Positions 8,606 through 19,214 of a stretch of 64,000 nucleotides of DNA are shown here, in pieces. Each line of letters begins with the position of its first letter. Within the stretch, counting starts at the first letter, position 1. The translations under genes and the position numbers were made by a program. Under the pieces are notes generated by a model, which was not told the DNA's origin, did not search any database, and worked only from the letters and a program-made list of their open reading frames with translations. The stretch is taken from positions 53,425,186 through 53,489,185 of the forward strand of contig OW121741.1 in NCBI GenBank assembly GCA_933228675.1, written 5' to 3'. The stretch is from Stomorhina lunata (taxonomy: Eukaryota > Arthropoda > Insecta > Diptera > Rhiniidae).

Positions 8606-10225
8606 GTGGATATCATTCAGAAAGTCCTTTCTACTAGTCCGGTGAGAACAAAACGGGTTCTTAAAAGCATTCCAACACCAAACGAGGAAAAACAGTTTAC
8701 AAACGAGGAAGCACTTGCATTATTTCTGGATTTAAAGCTAACAAAACACCAGTATACTCAACTCAGATTGCGTGCGATCGAAAAAGGCTTAAATTTATAC
8801 CCGTCATATCATCACATAATTGCAGCTAAAAAGGAGTGCTATCCTCCAAAGGAATCTATGAAAATCACACCAATTTCTGCACAGGTAAAACTGCAAGCTC
8901 TACTTGATCATACAGCTGAAAGGTTGCTGCAATCACTTAAAGGAAGTGATTTAAAAAAACATGGAAACTGCAATTTAACTCTCTTTTGTAAATGGGGATG
9001 CGATGGATCTTCAGGACAAAAACAATATAAACAATTTTTATGTGAAGATATTTCTGACACAGATATGTTCATGGTGTCATTTGTGCCATTGCGATTAATA
9101 AAAAACTTAGAAGACTCGGAACCTTCGTCCAGCACAATGCAAACAAATTTTATTTGGAAAAATCATACTCCATCGTCCACGAAGTACTGCAGACCAATAA
9201 AATTTGAATTTAAAAAGGAAACTCATGATACCATTAAGAATGAAATAAGTGACATCAAAACTCAAATTTCAACACTAAAGCCATTAGAGTTAGAGATAGA
9301 TGAACATACTATTAAATTGAATTATCAATTAATACTTTCAATGATAGACGGAAAAACTGCCCAGGCTTTGACTGATACAAAAGCTTCATTTAGCTGTATT
9401 ATATGTAAAGCAACATCAAGTCAGTTAAACCAAGAACCTACAAAGTCACTAGATAGTATTGATGCATTTGAATTTGGATTATCACCGCTACATACGAGAA
9501 TAAGATTTATGGAACACATACTGAAAATTAGCTATGATTTGGACTTCGGATCTTCAGGATCAGTAAGAAATAATGACACCAACAAAGAGAAAAGAAAATT
9601 GAAAAAGAAACAAGTTCATGATGCATTTCTCAAACACGGGTTAATTATAGATCAACCAAAACAAGAATCAGGCAATACAAACGATGGCAATACCGCAAGA
9701 AGATTCTTTTTGGATCCCGAAACTACATCTGATATAACAGGTGTTGATTTAGATCTTATTTCAAGATTTAAAACAATTACTGAAGTACTTGCGTGCAATG
9801 AACAAATTAATGCTAAAAAATTTGGTGATTATGCCAAGGAAACTGTTGCTATATATACATCCAAATACAATTTTAGAAATATGTCAGCAACAGTGCACAA
9901 AGTTCTTTATCATGGAGAAGATGTCATTAAGCACCATTTATTACCAATTGGAGATTTATCAGAGGAAGCCCAGGAAAAAAGAAATAAGGATTACAGATTT
10001 TACAGAGAACATAATACCAGAAAAACGTCACGAAGTTCTACAAATGAAGACTTATTTCACATATTATTAGCAACATCAGATCCATTCATCTCTAGCATTC
10101 GAAGTCAATGGAAAGTAAATCCTTCGGACCTAAGTGCCGAAGTTAAAGCACTGCTACAGGACAGCAGTAATACAGAGCAGAATATAAAATATTTACAAGA
10201 AATATTCCAGCCAAATAAACAATAA
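8606..10225 (+). CDS. RAG1/Transib-like DDE transposase, N-terminus interrupted by one stop
   Basis: 539 sense codons that resemble the catalytic core of Transib transposases and RAG1. KWGCDGSSG at 129-137 gives the first Asp (D133; RAG1 has CDGMGD). A SMIDGK block follows (D248), then a CIIC zinc pair (C264, C267; RAG1 has CTLC), then GNTARRF at 361-367 (RAG1 has GNFARK). The C-terminal HHLLPIGDLSEEAQEKRNKD aligns with the region holding RAG1's catalytic Glu. The same frame is open from 8207 and is broken only by TAA at 8534-8536; the upstream part continues naturally into this ORF. No in-frame ATG precedes codon 85, so the listed start is GTG and the true start may lie in an upstream exon (a possible acceptor ends at 8228). 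Probably a recently disabled or spliced transposase. A Transib-type end at 10757-10764 supports the family call. Confidence 0.72.
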   Translation: MDIIQKVLSTSPVRTKRVLKSIPTPNEEKQFTNEEALALFLDLKLTKHQYTQLRLRAIEKGLNLYPSYHHIIAAKKECYPPKESMKITPISAQVKLQALLDHTAERLLQSLKGSDLKKHGNCNLTLFCKWGCDGSSGQKQYKQFLCEDISDTDMFMVSFVPLRLIKNLEDSEPSSSTMQTNFIWKNHTPSSTKYCRPIKFEFKKETHDTIKNEISDIKTQISTLKPLELEIDEHTIKLNYQLILSMIDGKTAQALTDTKASFSCIICKATSSQLNQEPTKSLDSIDAFEFGLSPLHTRIRFMEHILKISYDLDFGSSGSVRNNDTNKEKRKLKKKQVHDAFLKHGLIIDQPKQESGNTNDGNTARRFFLDPETTSDITGVDLDLISRFKTITEVLACNEQINAKKFGDYAKETVAIYTSKYNFRNMSATVHKVLYHGEDVIKHHLLPIGDLSEEAQEKRNKDYRFYREHNTRKTSRSSTNEDLFHILLATSDPFISSIRSQWKVNPSDLSAEVKALLQDSSNTEQNIKYLQEIFQPNKQ

Positions 10226-10756
10226 TTATAATTTGCATTTAACATTTGAGTGCAATAAAGTATACAAATATCAATATTAAATATTATTTTATTTATCTAC
10301 AATCTATTTATGACTACAAATAAATATATATTTAAAGAAAAATTATGTTACATTCTTTTATTTAAAAAAAACTAGGTAATATGTAAGTATTATTAAGCAA
10401 AAATTAAAATTAGGGCCACCCTTATAAAAATACTGTAAATACCTCAACGAGAAAAGGGGCACCCTAAGGATAACAAAATATTAAATTGCTATCCAAGGAC
10501 GACTTGTGGCCCAAATTTGAGCCAAATCGGTTAAGAGGAAGTGGGTCAAAAATGAGTTGGCAGATTTGAAACAAAATAAAAATGAAAAAAATCGAAAATT
10601 GAATTTCAAGCTTAAATTTCTTAAGAACCACTGTACCGATCTTAATAAAACCTACAATCGAAAAAGCTACAGATGTTATCTATTGATTAGAACTACTAAA
10701 AAATCTTTAATAGTTAAAAAGTTACAGAGTTTTGGCCAATGAAAAACGATTCTGAA
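10226..10756. other. 3' non-coding part of the RAG1-like transposon
   Basis: Follows the transposase stop. It contains AATAAAG at 10254-10260, a plausible polyadenylation signal 29 bases after the stop. The rest is AT-rich with short G-rich patches (AGGGCCACCC, AGAAAAGGGGCACCC). No second gene is seen. Confidence 0.55.
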
Positions 10757-10769
10757 CCACTGTGCGACG
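10757..10769 (-). repeat. Transib-type transposon end plus CGACG
   Basis: CCACTGTG (10757-10764) is CACAGTGG on the minus strand, which fits the Transib terminus CACWRTGG and equals the RSS heptamer CACAGTG plus G. The next five bases, CGACG, fit the GC-rich 5-bp target preference reported for Transib. It lies about 530 bp after the RAG1-like ORF. The left partner was not found, so the duplication is unproven. Confidence 0.6.
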
Positions 10770-10999
10770 GCTACAGCAAGAATGTGGGAAGTGAAGGTAG
10801 ATGAAAACTGAAAAATGTTTGTTTTCGTTCAGTCGATAATTTACGCTTTTACTTTTGGTTTATGAACATAATTCTTAATAGTTATGTTTGTAAATTTAGT
10901 AATAATGCGATGTTTTCGATCTGTCTAAATTGGGGATAATTCTCCTGAAGAGATGGCTTAACCAACCATCGAAACGCGTCGAGGAATTTGGTTTCTCCG

Positions 11000-11096
11000 C
11001 AAACATTTTTTGGCTTTTTATCAATAAATTGATCTGTTACATTGATAAATAAATGTAACAGGTTTGGGATCAAATGCAAATACACTTCTTTTTGAA
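11000..11096 (+). repeat. 97-bp direct repeat, right copy
   Basis: Partner of 7087-7183, in the same orientation, with the same 10-bp stem. It is followed at 11096-11105 by AGAAAAATGT, matching the decamer left of the first copy (7074-7083), and then by satellite. Confidence 0.85.
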
Positions 11097-11952
11097 GAAA
11101 AATGTTTTAACGAAAATTTTTCTATAGAGAAAATTTTTATAACGAAAATGTTTCTATAGAGAAAATTTTTTTAACGAAAATTTTTCTATAGAGAAAAATT
11201 TTTTAACGAAAATTTTTCTATAGAGAAAAATTTTATAACGAAAATTTTTCTATAGAGAAAAATTTTTTAACGAAAATTTTTCTATAGAGAAAAATTTTTA
11301 AACGAAAATTTTTCTATAGAGAAAAAATTTTTAACGAAAATTTTTCTATAGAGAAAAAATTTTTAACGAAAATTTTTCTATAGAGAAAAATTTTTTAACG
11401 AAAATTTTTCTATAGAGAAAAATTTTTTAACGAAAATTTTTCTAATTATTTGGAATTAATTATTCGAACTTTAAATTGAATTAATTGAAAAATTAATTTT
11501 TTAACGAAAATTTTTCTATAGAGAAAAATTTTTTAACGAAAATTTTTCTATAGAGAAAAATTTTTTAACGAAAATTTTTCTATAGAGAAAAATTTTTTAA
11601 CCAAAATTTTTCTATAGAGAAAAATTTTTTAACGAAAATTTTTCTATAGAGAAAAATTTTTTAACGAAAATTTTTCTATAGAGAAAAATTTTTTAACGAA
11701 AATTTTTCTATAGAGAAAAATTTTTTAACGAAAATTTTTCTATAGAGAAAAATTTTTTAACGAAAATTTTTCTATAGAGAAAAATTTTTTAACGAAAATT
11801 TTTCTATAGAGAAAAATTTTTTAACGAAAATTTTTCTATAGAGAAAAATTTTTTAACGAAAATTTTTCTATAGAGAAAAATTTTTTAACGAAAATTTTTC
11901 TATAGAGAAAAATTTTTTAACGAAAATTTTTCTATAGAGAAAAATTTTTTAA
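11097..11952. repeat. 32-bp satellite, right block
   Basis: About 25 more units of the same 32-bp repeat. The array is interrupted at about 11455-11497 by a non-repeat stretch (ATTATTTGGAATTAATTATT...) that is itself A/T palindromic. The block fades out at AATGAAAAGTG near 11952. Confidence 0.93.
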
Positions 11953-12147
11953 TGAAAAGTGATTTATTTAATTTGACAGTGCTCTTAGAGGATATTTTGG
12001 AAATAAATAAGGTTTGGAACTCTGCGTTACTGTTACCGAAATTTTAATTCAAAGAAGGGCATAATCACTCATGTTCTGTAATCCTTGATCACACGATTAA
12101 TACAGAAAGCATTTCGTATTTTCAAGACTATATTTATTATCAATTTC

Positions 12148-13380
12148 AGGATGAATTTTTTGCTCTTAAAAGCCAGTTGCTAAATTTTCTAGAATCTTGT
12201 AGTCCTCCTTTTCCTGCAATTCAATCTAGTACATTTGCCGGTCCTTCTCATACTAGAAATGAATCCTTTTCGGTTCAAGCTCGTTTACCGAAAATTGATT
12301 TGCCAGTTTTTGTGGAGATTATCTAACTTGGATGTCTTATCAGGATATGTTCGTGTCTCTCGTACATAATAACTCTGGGCTCACTGATGTACAAAAATTT
12401 AGTTTTTTGAAAAGTTCTTATAAAGGAACTCCATTGGATATCGTTAACGAATATCCCGCTACGGATTCAAGCTATGCTTTAGCATGGATACCACAATAAG
12501 CGAAAAATAGTAGATACTGTTTTTAAAAAACTATTTTCTATTCCTAATTCTGATGGCACTTCGAAAAGTATTCAGATGATTTTGGATACAACTAGAACTA
12601 GCATTTCTCTACTTAAAACTTTACAAGTAAAATCTGATGGTGTCAGCTTATTTATATGACTGTAAATAAGCTAGATGTACAGACGCGTAAGGAATGGGAA
12701 CAATCGCTCAAAGCTTCTACTGTGATCCCTAAAATTGAAGATTTGTTTAAATTTCTGGAGTCAACTTTTCACACATTAGAAACAATTTCTGATCAGTCTG
12801 ATTCAAGCCCTTATGTATCTTTTGTGAAACCAAAGGCCCTACAATATGTTAACAAGGGTAAAACCAATCGACGTTATATAAATGCTGTCTCAACAAATGC
12901 TGACTCAAACTGTCCCTGCTGCAACAAGCGGCACCTTCTTTCTATTCAAGTGTTTTAAGTATTCTGCCCTATCACCTGCTGAAAAGAAAGATTTTTTGAA
13001 TTCAAAGAGAATATGTCGAAACTGTTTAGTCCCTGGCCACTTTAGTAACAAATGCCCTGTAGCCTCTCGTTGTCAAGTCTGTCAACAAAATCACCATACC
13101 ACTGTTCATAACGAATATTTCGCAAATCGTACATCGGAAACTCCAACAGCTGAAACTGCTGTGACTCCTCAAACATCCTCATCTACCCATGTAAATCAGA
13201 ACGTAATGGCCCATGTTATTGACAAAAGTAATAGAAAATGCCATAAGTTCTCCTCGCTACTATGCGTGTTTTATTAAACACCTCTCAAGGCGATTTTGTT
13301 TTGCGTGCTCTTCTTGACCAATGTGCGCAAGCTTCATTTATTTCAACCAACGATTTCGAGAAATCATGTTAGCTTTACCG
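12148..13380 (+). pseudogene. BEL/Pao Gag and start of Pol, frameshifted
   Basis: Three reading frames together read as the Gag of a BEL/Pao retrotransposon. They show an N-terminal DEFFALKSQLLNFLE helix, then LPKIDLPVF and the SLVHNNSGLTDVQKF block typical of the family (DUF1759), then the C-terminal Gag part at 12656-12958. Zinc knuckles follow, CRNCLVPGHFSNKC and CQVCQQNHHTTVH (13015-13110). A retropepsin-like segment, ALLDQCAQASFIS (about 13300-13345), starts Pol. Frameshifts lie near 12320, 12500 and 12900, and the protease is cut off near 13370. No function is expected. Confidence 0.85.
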
Positions 13381-13585
13381 TTTGTCCCGGGAGCAAGGGC
13401 GTAAAAACTATTATTTGTTATTTTATATTGATTATGCGTTTTATGTAAAAGCTTGGTGCTGTAAATTATTATTGCAATTTGATATAATACATTACAGTCT
13501 TAAGTTATCCTTAATAATTTTTGTTTCAAATACTTATATTGTTAAAAAAAAGGCTCAATAAAATTAAATTACATTAATAAATTCT
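13381..13585. other. Non-coding insertion or replacement inside the BEL/Pao pol
   Basis: Pol homology stops after FEKSC at about 13370 and resumes at about 13585 with LPKVTGYQPMG. The roughly 205 bp between is AT-rich, non-coding and ends in CAATAAAATTAAATTACATTAATAA. It may be a small insertion that replaced part of the protease region. No target duplication was recognised. Confidence 0.5.
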
Positions 13586-14294
13586 GCCAAAAGTAACTGG
13601 ATATCAACCTATGGGTATAAACGATACGTTATTGCCGGATTTGAAGAAATTTTCTTTAGCTGATCCATATTTTTCAAAACCAGGTGAAATTGACCTTTTG
13701 TTAGGAGGAGATGTATACGGAGATATCGTGTTACCTCAACAACATAAATTTGACAGTGGTCTGTTCCTGCAACTTACACATTTCGGGTGGATAGTGTCAG
13801 GCCCCACTGCTGGTAGTTCTTATCAGCACACCATAACGGTTAATGTTTGTTCATTAGATAAACAATTACAGTCCTTTTTGGAAGAAATTTTGGAGAAAAA
13901 GGTATTAACGGAACAAGAAATTCTTTGCGAACAACATTTCAAAAACACTACTTCTCGTGATTCGTCTGGGCGCTATACTGTCTTATTACCATTTAAGTCA
14001 TTGCTTAAGGGTCAATCGCTTCCTGTTTTTGCGCATAAAGACTATGCCGCACTTTCTGAATCAATATGTAAATCCAAAAAAAATTTTGGAAAACTTTATA
14101 CAGATTTTATGGAAGAGTACGAACGTCTTGGTCATATGGAAAAGACTGGCACATATCCTCGTGATTTAGGAAGAAATGGGTTCTTTTTGCCTCATTATGG
14201 CGTCTTAAGAGAAAGTAGCTCTACTACTAAATTAAGGGTTGTTTTCGATGCTAGCTGTAAGCGGTGGGATTCACCCACAATTATAAATCGATAG
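13586..14294 (+). pseudogene. BEL/Pao Pol, protease-RT linker and start of RT
   Basis: The frame at 13611-14294 carries the diagnostic BEL/Pao blocks: IDLLLGGDVYGDIV, FGWIVSGP, and LLPFKSL. The RT entry region follows, YPRDLGRNGFFLPHYGVLRE then TKLRVVFDAS. RT proper should follow, but the frame ends at 14292-14294 and homology jumps directly to the integrase zinc region, so most of RT and RNase H is deleted. Confidence 0.88.
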
Positions 14295-14362
14295 AGGCGA
14301 ATTCAAAATTCTGACTTTAATTATTGTTCCAAACACCCAATTTTACTTATTTTTATTATTTC

Positions 14363-15000
14363 TAGATGCACACATCAAAACACTGCATGCCGGTTTGGCT
14401 CAAATGCAAGCTTATCTATCCCGTGAATATTGGATAATTTCAAGCAGAAGCGTTGCTAAGCGAACCTTGCGAAAATGTATAACGTGTCTGAAATCAGTTC
14501 GTCCATTCAAGCACAGTGGTGTTGATTATGCGGGTCCCATTGTGATTAAACAATCAACTGCAAGGAACTCAAAGTAACTACAAAGGGTTATATTTGCCTT
14601 TTCGTGTGCATGGTGATGAAAGCACTACATTTGGAAGCAGTAGCAAGCTTATCAATTGATTCATTTTTGGCAGCTTTTAGACGTAGTGAATGGTTGTGTC
14701 GCCTTCAAGCTAGACCCAAATGGTTAAAAATGAAACAAAACCCCAAAATTGGAGATTTAGTGGTCGTATTTGATGAACGAGTTGGTCCTGGAGAATAACC
14801 CTTGCTCGTATCCAAGACATTCATCCCGGCAAGGAAGGTTGTGTAAGGGTGGTAACCCTATTTTCAAATGGAAAAAATTGTAAACGCCTAATTTCTAAAG
14901 TTGCCCTTCTACCCACAAATGATTGCTTTGGTGCCATAGAGAACGAGTCCAGCTATAACCATCATGAAGATGATCCTTCCGCGGTTTAAACACTGTCGTC
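14363..15000 (+). pseudogene. BEL/Pao integrase remnants and C-terminal domain
   Basis: The segment opens with the H2C2 zinc-binding region (TLHAGLAQMQAYLSREYWI; CITCLK), then GVDYAGPIVIK, the start of the integrase core. After a frameshift near 14570 the next core piece is seen (VMKALHLEAVASLSIDSFLA). The remainder of the core is deleted, and the chain resumes with the C-terminal DUF5641-type region (PKIGDLVVVFDE; RVVTLFSNGKNCKRLISKVALLP). It ends at TAA before the purine tract. At least two deletions and one frameshift are visible. Confidence 0.85.
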
Positions 15001-15003
15001 TTT

Positions 15004-15299
15004 AGTGGGGGAGAATGTTGTTGAACAAACTTTAATTATTTCATATATGTATTTTTCATAAATTTATTATTGTTTATTAATTTAAAAATTTTTTATGCTA
15101 GTGTAAATGGCATATGCATTAGCTTACTCAATTATTATCTGTTTACTTACGGTCCTTTTCAAACTTACTTGTGTGACTTCTCAATGCTCTCACTAAAGAA
15201 TATTACGTTAAAACAAATAATACTGGTTCTTGTATTATTTATTTGTTATTTATTTGTTATTTATGGACAAAAATCAAATAGTTTTAATTTTTGGAAATA
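15004..15299 (+). repeat. Polypurine tract and start of the 3' LTR of the BEL/Pao element
   Basis: AGTGGGGGAGAA (15004-15015) is a typical BEL/Pao polypurine tract and is followed by TGTTGTTGAAC at 15016, a plausible LTR start. The right border is uncertain because no second LTR exists in the window; the 5' part of the element near 11953-12147 has no matching copy. Confidence 0.55.
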
Positions 15300-17230
15300 A
15301 ACAAATTCAAAATAATTTTTGATCGCACACTAAATTATTTTTGGGATTCTATTAAGGGAGTTTAGTTTCATTAGTTTCATATGGATTTTGACTCAACTTA
15401 TATATTTTCAGGTGTTCTGTCGTTTCATGGTATTATGGTAGTTTATATATGCCTTAACACGAAGAAATAATGCAATTATGCAAGTGAAAAAAAAATATTT
15501 TTTAACAATATTTTTTGATTTTTTTAACCGCGATTTTCGCGAAATTTGACAAGATGTGAGTCTTAGTGAAATTCTGCTGCCTTGACTTATGGACAAATTT
15601 AATTTAAAATTAAATTTAAATATAAGTTTTAATAGGTGCATATCTTTCTAAGATATAAAATTCGTATTTTGTCCATAAAATCGTTAATACTTATAATATT
15701 TTGGTGCGCTTCAAATCTAAGGTAAAACTTTATTAAAGAATAGTTTTAAGACCATTCCTGATCAATTTTGAGCTAAATGCACGATATGCTTGATTGAAAT
15801 GTTTTTAGATAAAACCTTCGCGTTCTCAGTTAATAAAGAGATTTTTGACAAATCGGTTATAAATCGGTTATAAATGACATCACTTTCATACCTTATGTGA
15901 TTTTGTCTCAGTTTGCATTCTAAAATCATTTAAACCAATATGCACTTTTTTTGCACGATTTTCAAAATCTTCATAAAATTTTAGCAAACAATGATTTTTT
16001 GGTGCGCTTTTGCTTTTAGGTTCTAAATGGCAAAAAACTCGTTTTACGCGGTAGTTTGGAAATTTTTATTCATATTTGCGAGTGTGCTCCACGAAAAACC
16101 GGTATTTTGAAAAATTTACGCTCAAAAACTCCTCATTTACACCTGTCGTATATTATACCATATAGAGCACATTAACGAGATATACATCAAACGATGCGAA
16201 ATTGAAAGATCTACAAATCGTTATCTGTTTTTTTAAATTCTTTGAGGCGACCAAAAAATATGCGAAAAAAATTAAAAAGTGGCGAAAACGAGCTTCAAAT
16301 TTTGGCAGCCATTAAGTAGTATTAGAAGTGACAAAATTAAAATTTAGAGGAAAGTGAATTTATCCCCTAATGTGGTGTCTATTTCGTAGAACAACGACTT
16401 GGGTCCAAATGTTAAAACAAATGCAGAAGAAGACGAAATATGAAATAAAACTTGAATACTTCAATCGATTTTTTAACGTTTTTAATTTGCCTGCCAATTA
16501 CGCTTAGAAGCGCAAACTTGCGCAACTAAGATATTGTGTTCAGTATACAGAAGTTTTTGAGAGTTCAAGATCTGTAATTAGATTTTCCGAACTCCTAAGG
16601 GTACAAAAATTATTCGAGTTGAAAGTCGGTTTCAAAGGAATAAAACCTGTTTGATTTTTGCCCATATGTATTCACATATGTATGTTTATACATTGTATGT
16701 AATTGTTAAATAGGTACCGCAAGTAAATCGGGAGCTCTTCTTTTTAACATAAAATGCTTCTTAAAAGTTTTTCAGTTCAATGATTTTACTGCCTCGATGC
16801 TAGCAGAAAATATCTGCATATATTATAATAAAATTACTTTGAATTTATACAGATAAAATTAAATAAAAGTGACTCATTAAAATAAATAAAAAAGTGGTTC
16901 TCATTTAACTTAAGATTTAGTTAAAATCTCATACATAAGGATTCAATGAAATTTGTATGAATTTGATGAATTTTTATATTGTAAAACGACATTTACATTA
17001 AGAAGGAGTGTTTATAATATGTGTTTGGCAACCCTGTACAATGTAAACGCCGTCATTAATTCCCTTTATAAGTATTTTTTTTTCATTCCATTCTTGTACT
17101 TTAACTAGTAAAGATGTATTTGTCTTTACTAAAACTTTTATATTTAATTTTTTATCCTGATAAACCAAATCAAATATAATTTTTTATATATTTGAAGTGT
17201 AATTCTAATTTGATAGAATGTTTTGTATGC
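15300..17230. other. AT-rich stretch without recognisable genes
   Basis: I see no coding exon, RNA gene or complete element. GGTGCGCTT occurs twice (15702, 16010), and homopolymer-rich text resembles old non-autonomous elements. This region lies downstream of the minus-strand NRF1-like exons, so it could be intron or 3' sequence of that gene. Confidence 0.45.
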
Positions 17231-18394
17231 GGCCAACCCCCAGATTTGTTCGAAACGTTAAAAAATTGATGGGTGGAAAGGGTGCCCATGGCTCGCCCAA
17301 AATTTCAAAATACATACCTGATTTTTTTACTTTGATTGTAAATAACTTAATTAATACTTAAGAATAAGTACTAATTATCTGAGTTTCGTCAAAATATTAT
17401 CAAATTTTCTTTGTTTTTTTTCATTTCAATCATTTTTTGATTTTTTTGTAAATTTTGTTCAGAAATAATAAATGATCGTTTCAGGTTCATTAAAGAAACA
17501 ATTAAGAAAATAGAACCAGAAAAAATAGTGTCGACATCTTGAACCGTTTCGACGTACATACGATTTGAATCATTACTTAAATTGTACCTAAGTTCAATTT
17601 TAATGAAAGTAATAATGAATATTACTGCTCAGCGGTAATGTTTTTTAATATTATTAAAGCTTAACACTTTTTCCCCGGGTTAAAAGGTCAAAATAAGTTT
17701 TTTAATTTTCCCAAGCAAAATATCGGAATATTAAAAAAATATTATGGAATTTTAATCCAAATGAAAAAAAGTATTTATTTTTGTAAATATTAAGTGTTTT
17801 TTTATTAAAAAAAAATTTAACCCTTTAAAATTTTAACTCAATCGGACGAGTTAAAATATTTTTTTAAATAAATTTAATATTTATATAATTTTAATATTTA
17901 TATAAATAAATACTTGTTTGCGTTTGGATTAAAATTCATTAATATATTTTTAATATTCCGCTACTTTGCCATGGAAAATAAAAATAAAAACTAATTTTGA
18001 CCTTTGACCCCGGGAAAAAGTGATAAACTTTTATAGCACTAAAACATTACGGCATACATTGTCCACAGACTGGGCAAAAATATTCATTATTATTTTGATT
18101 AAAATTTAACTTAGGTACAATTTAACAAGCATATAATCAAAAAATTACATTTTCGCGAAATACTAAGATTTCAAATCGTAGGTACGGCGAAACGTTTCAA
18201 TATATCGACACCATTTTTTTCTTATTTGTTTCTGAAGCGATGATGTTGAACCTGAAGCGATGATTTATTATTTCATATATTTGTTAAACAATATATTAAT
18301 TAAGTTATTTGCAATCAAAGTAAAAAAAATCAGGTATTTTAAATTTTCAAGGGATCCTTTTTTAGCATTTCGAACAAAAATGGGTGTTGGCTGG
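17231..18394. repeat. Long imperfect inverted repeat (foldback element)
   Basis: The left arm (17231 to about 17760) and right arm (about 17930-18394) are reverse complements with many mismatches and indels. Paired landmarks: GGCCAACCCCCAG at 17231 with the reverse of TGGGTGTTGGCTGG at 18381-18394; GTGTCGACATCTTGAACC at 17528 with the reverse of TCAATATATCGACAC near 18211; and TCCCCGGG near 17676 with its counterpart near 18010. The roughly 170-bp centre is unpaired and AT-rich. No ORF lies inside. A foldback or MITE-type origin is likely. Confidence 0.8.
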
Positions 18395-19214
18395 AAACGT
18401 ATTTCTTCAATAAAATTTTCCCATATACGCTTTGGCACTCTACTGTATATTTATATCAAATAATTTAGTTCAATTCGCATATCATTTATACTTAAAAAAG
18501 GGATATTGATGTCCTGTTAAACAACTGAGCACGTAGTTTTACTTTACTCAAACTTAAGTTTGATATTTATAGGATCTCGTTTTGGTACAAATAAATATTC
18601 TTAGCAAATTTTTTCAAATACACAAGAATTTACTAATGTTTCCCCATGTAAGTGTTTTTAAACACATGTTAAATTATCTTTAACGCTTAAGTAGTAACGA
18701 TATCGGGATACAATTTGTTGAATGATAGAATACATTTTATACAATTATTTTAGAAAATTGCTTCATCCTTAAATTTTAAGGATACAATATTCAAAGTACA
18801 TTTTTTTATATTTTCGTCCTGTTGGTTGCCATAAAAAAATGCATTAATAACTTTGAAGTATTCTCTTTTATCTGATACCCATATTGGTATAAAAAATATT
18901 CAATAAATATTTAAAATAATTAAATTAAAATGGCGCTATATAAAAACTTTGAATGAAAAATGATTTCCTGAACAAAAGCTGAGTATGCAGTTTTTATATA
19001 CTCGACCTCTAGTAGTTTAATATGTATATGGTTTTGTTCAGGGGCAAAAACCACTGTAACGCAGTGGTATTTACTACTCATTTCCATCCGGCCATTACAC
19101 ACACGTTGAAGGGTATAAGCAAATTAAAAATGTTTAAATACAATAACGCATACTTAGAATATTATGAGTGTTAAAACGTTTTAGGTTAGTATATAATGAT
19201 TTTATAAAACTTAC
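18395..19214. other. Sequence downstream of the NRF1-like exons
   Basis: On the minus strand this follows the splice donor of the second exon, so it is probably intronic. It holds a diverged copy (about 18945-19040) of a dispersed repeat also present near 19833, 22490 and 53165. No further exon was recognised. Confidence 0.5.

Noticed and set aside
10882..11085. A 67-codon minus-strand ORF containing RWLVKPSLQENYPQFRQ
   Set aside because: Half of it lies on the 97-bp non-coding repeat and no family is recognised; I cannot support a gene.
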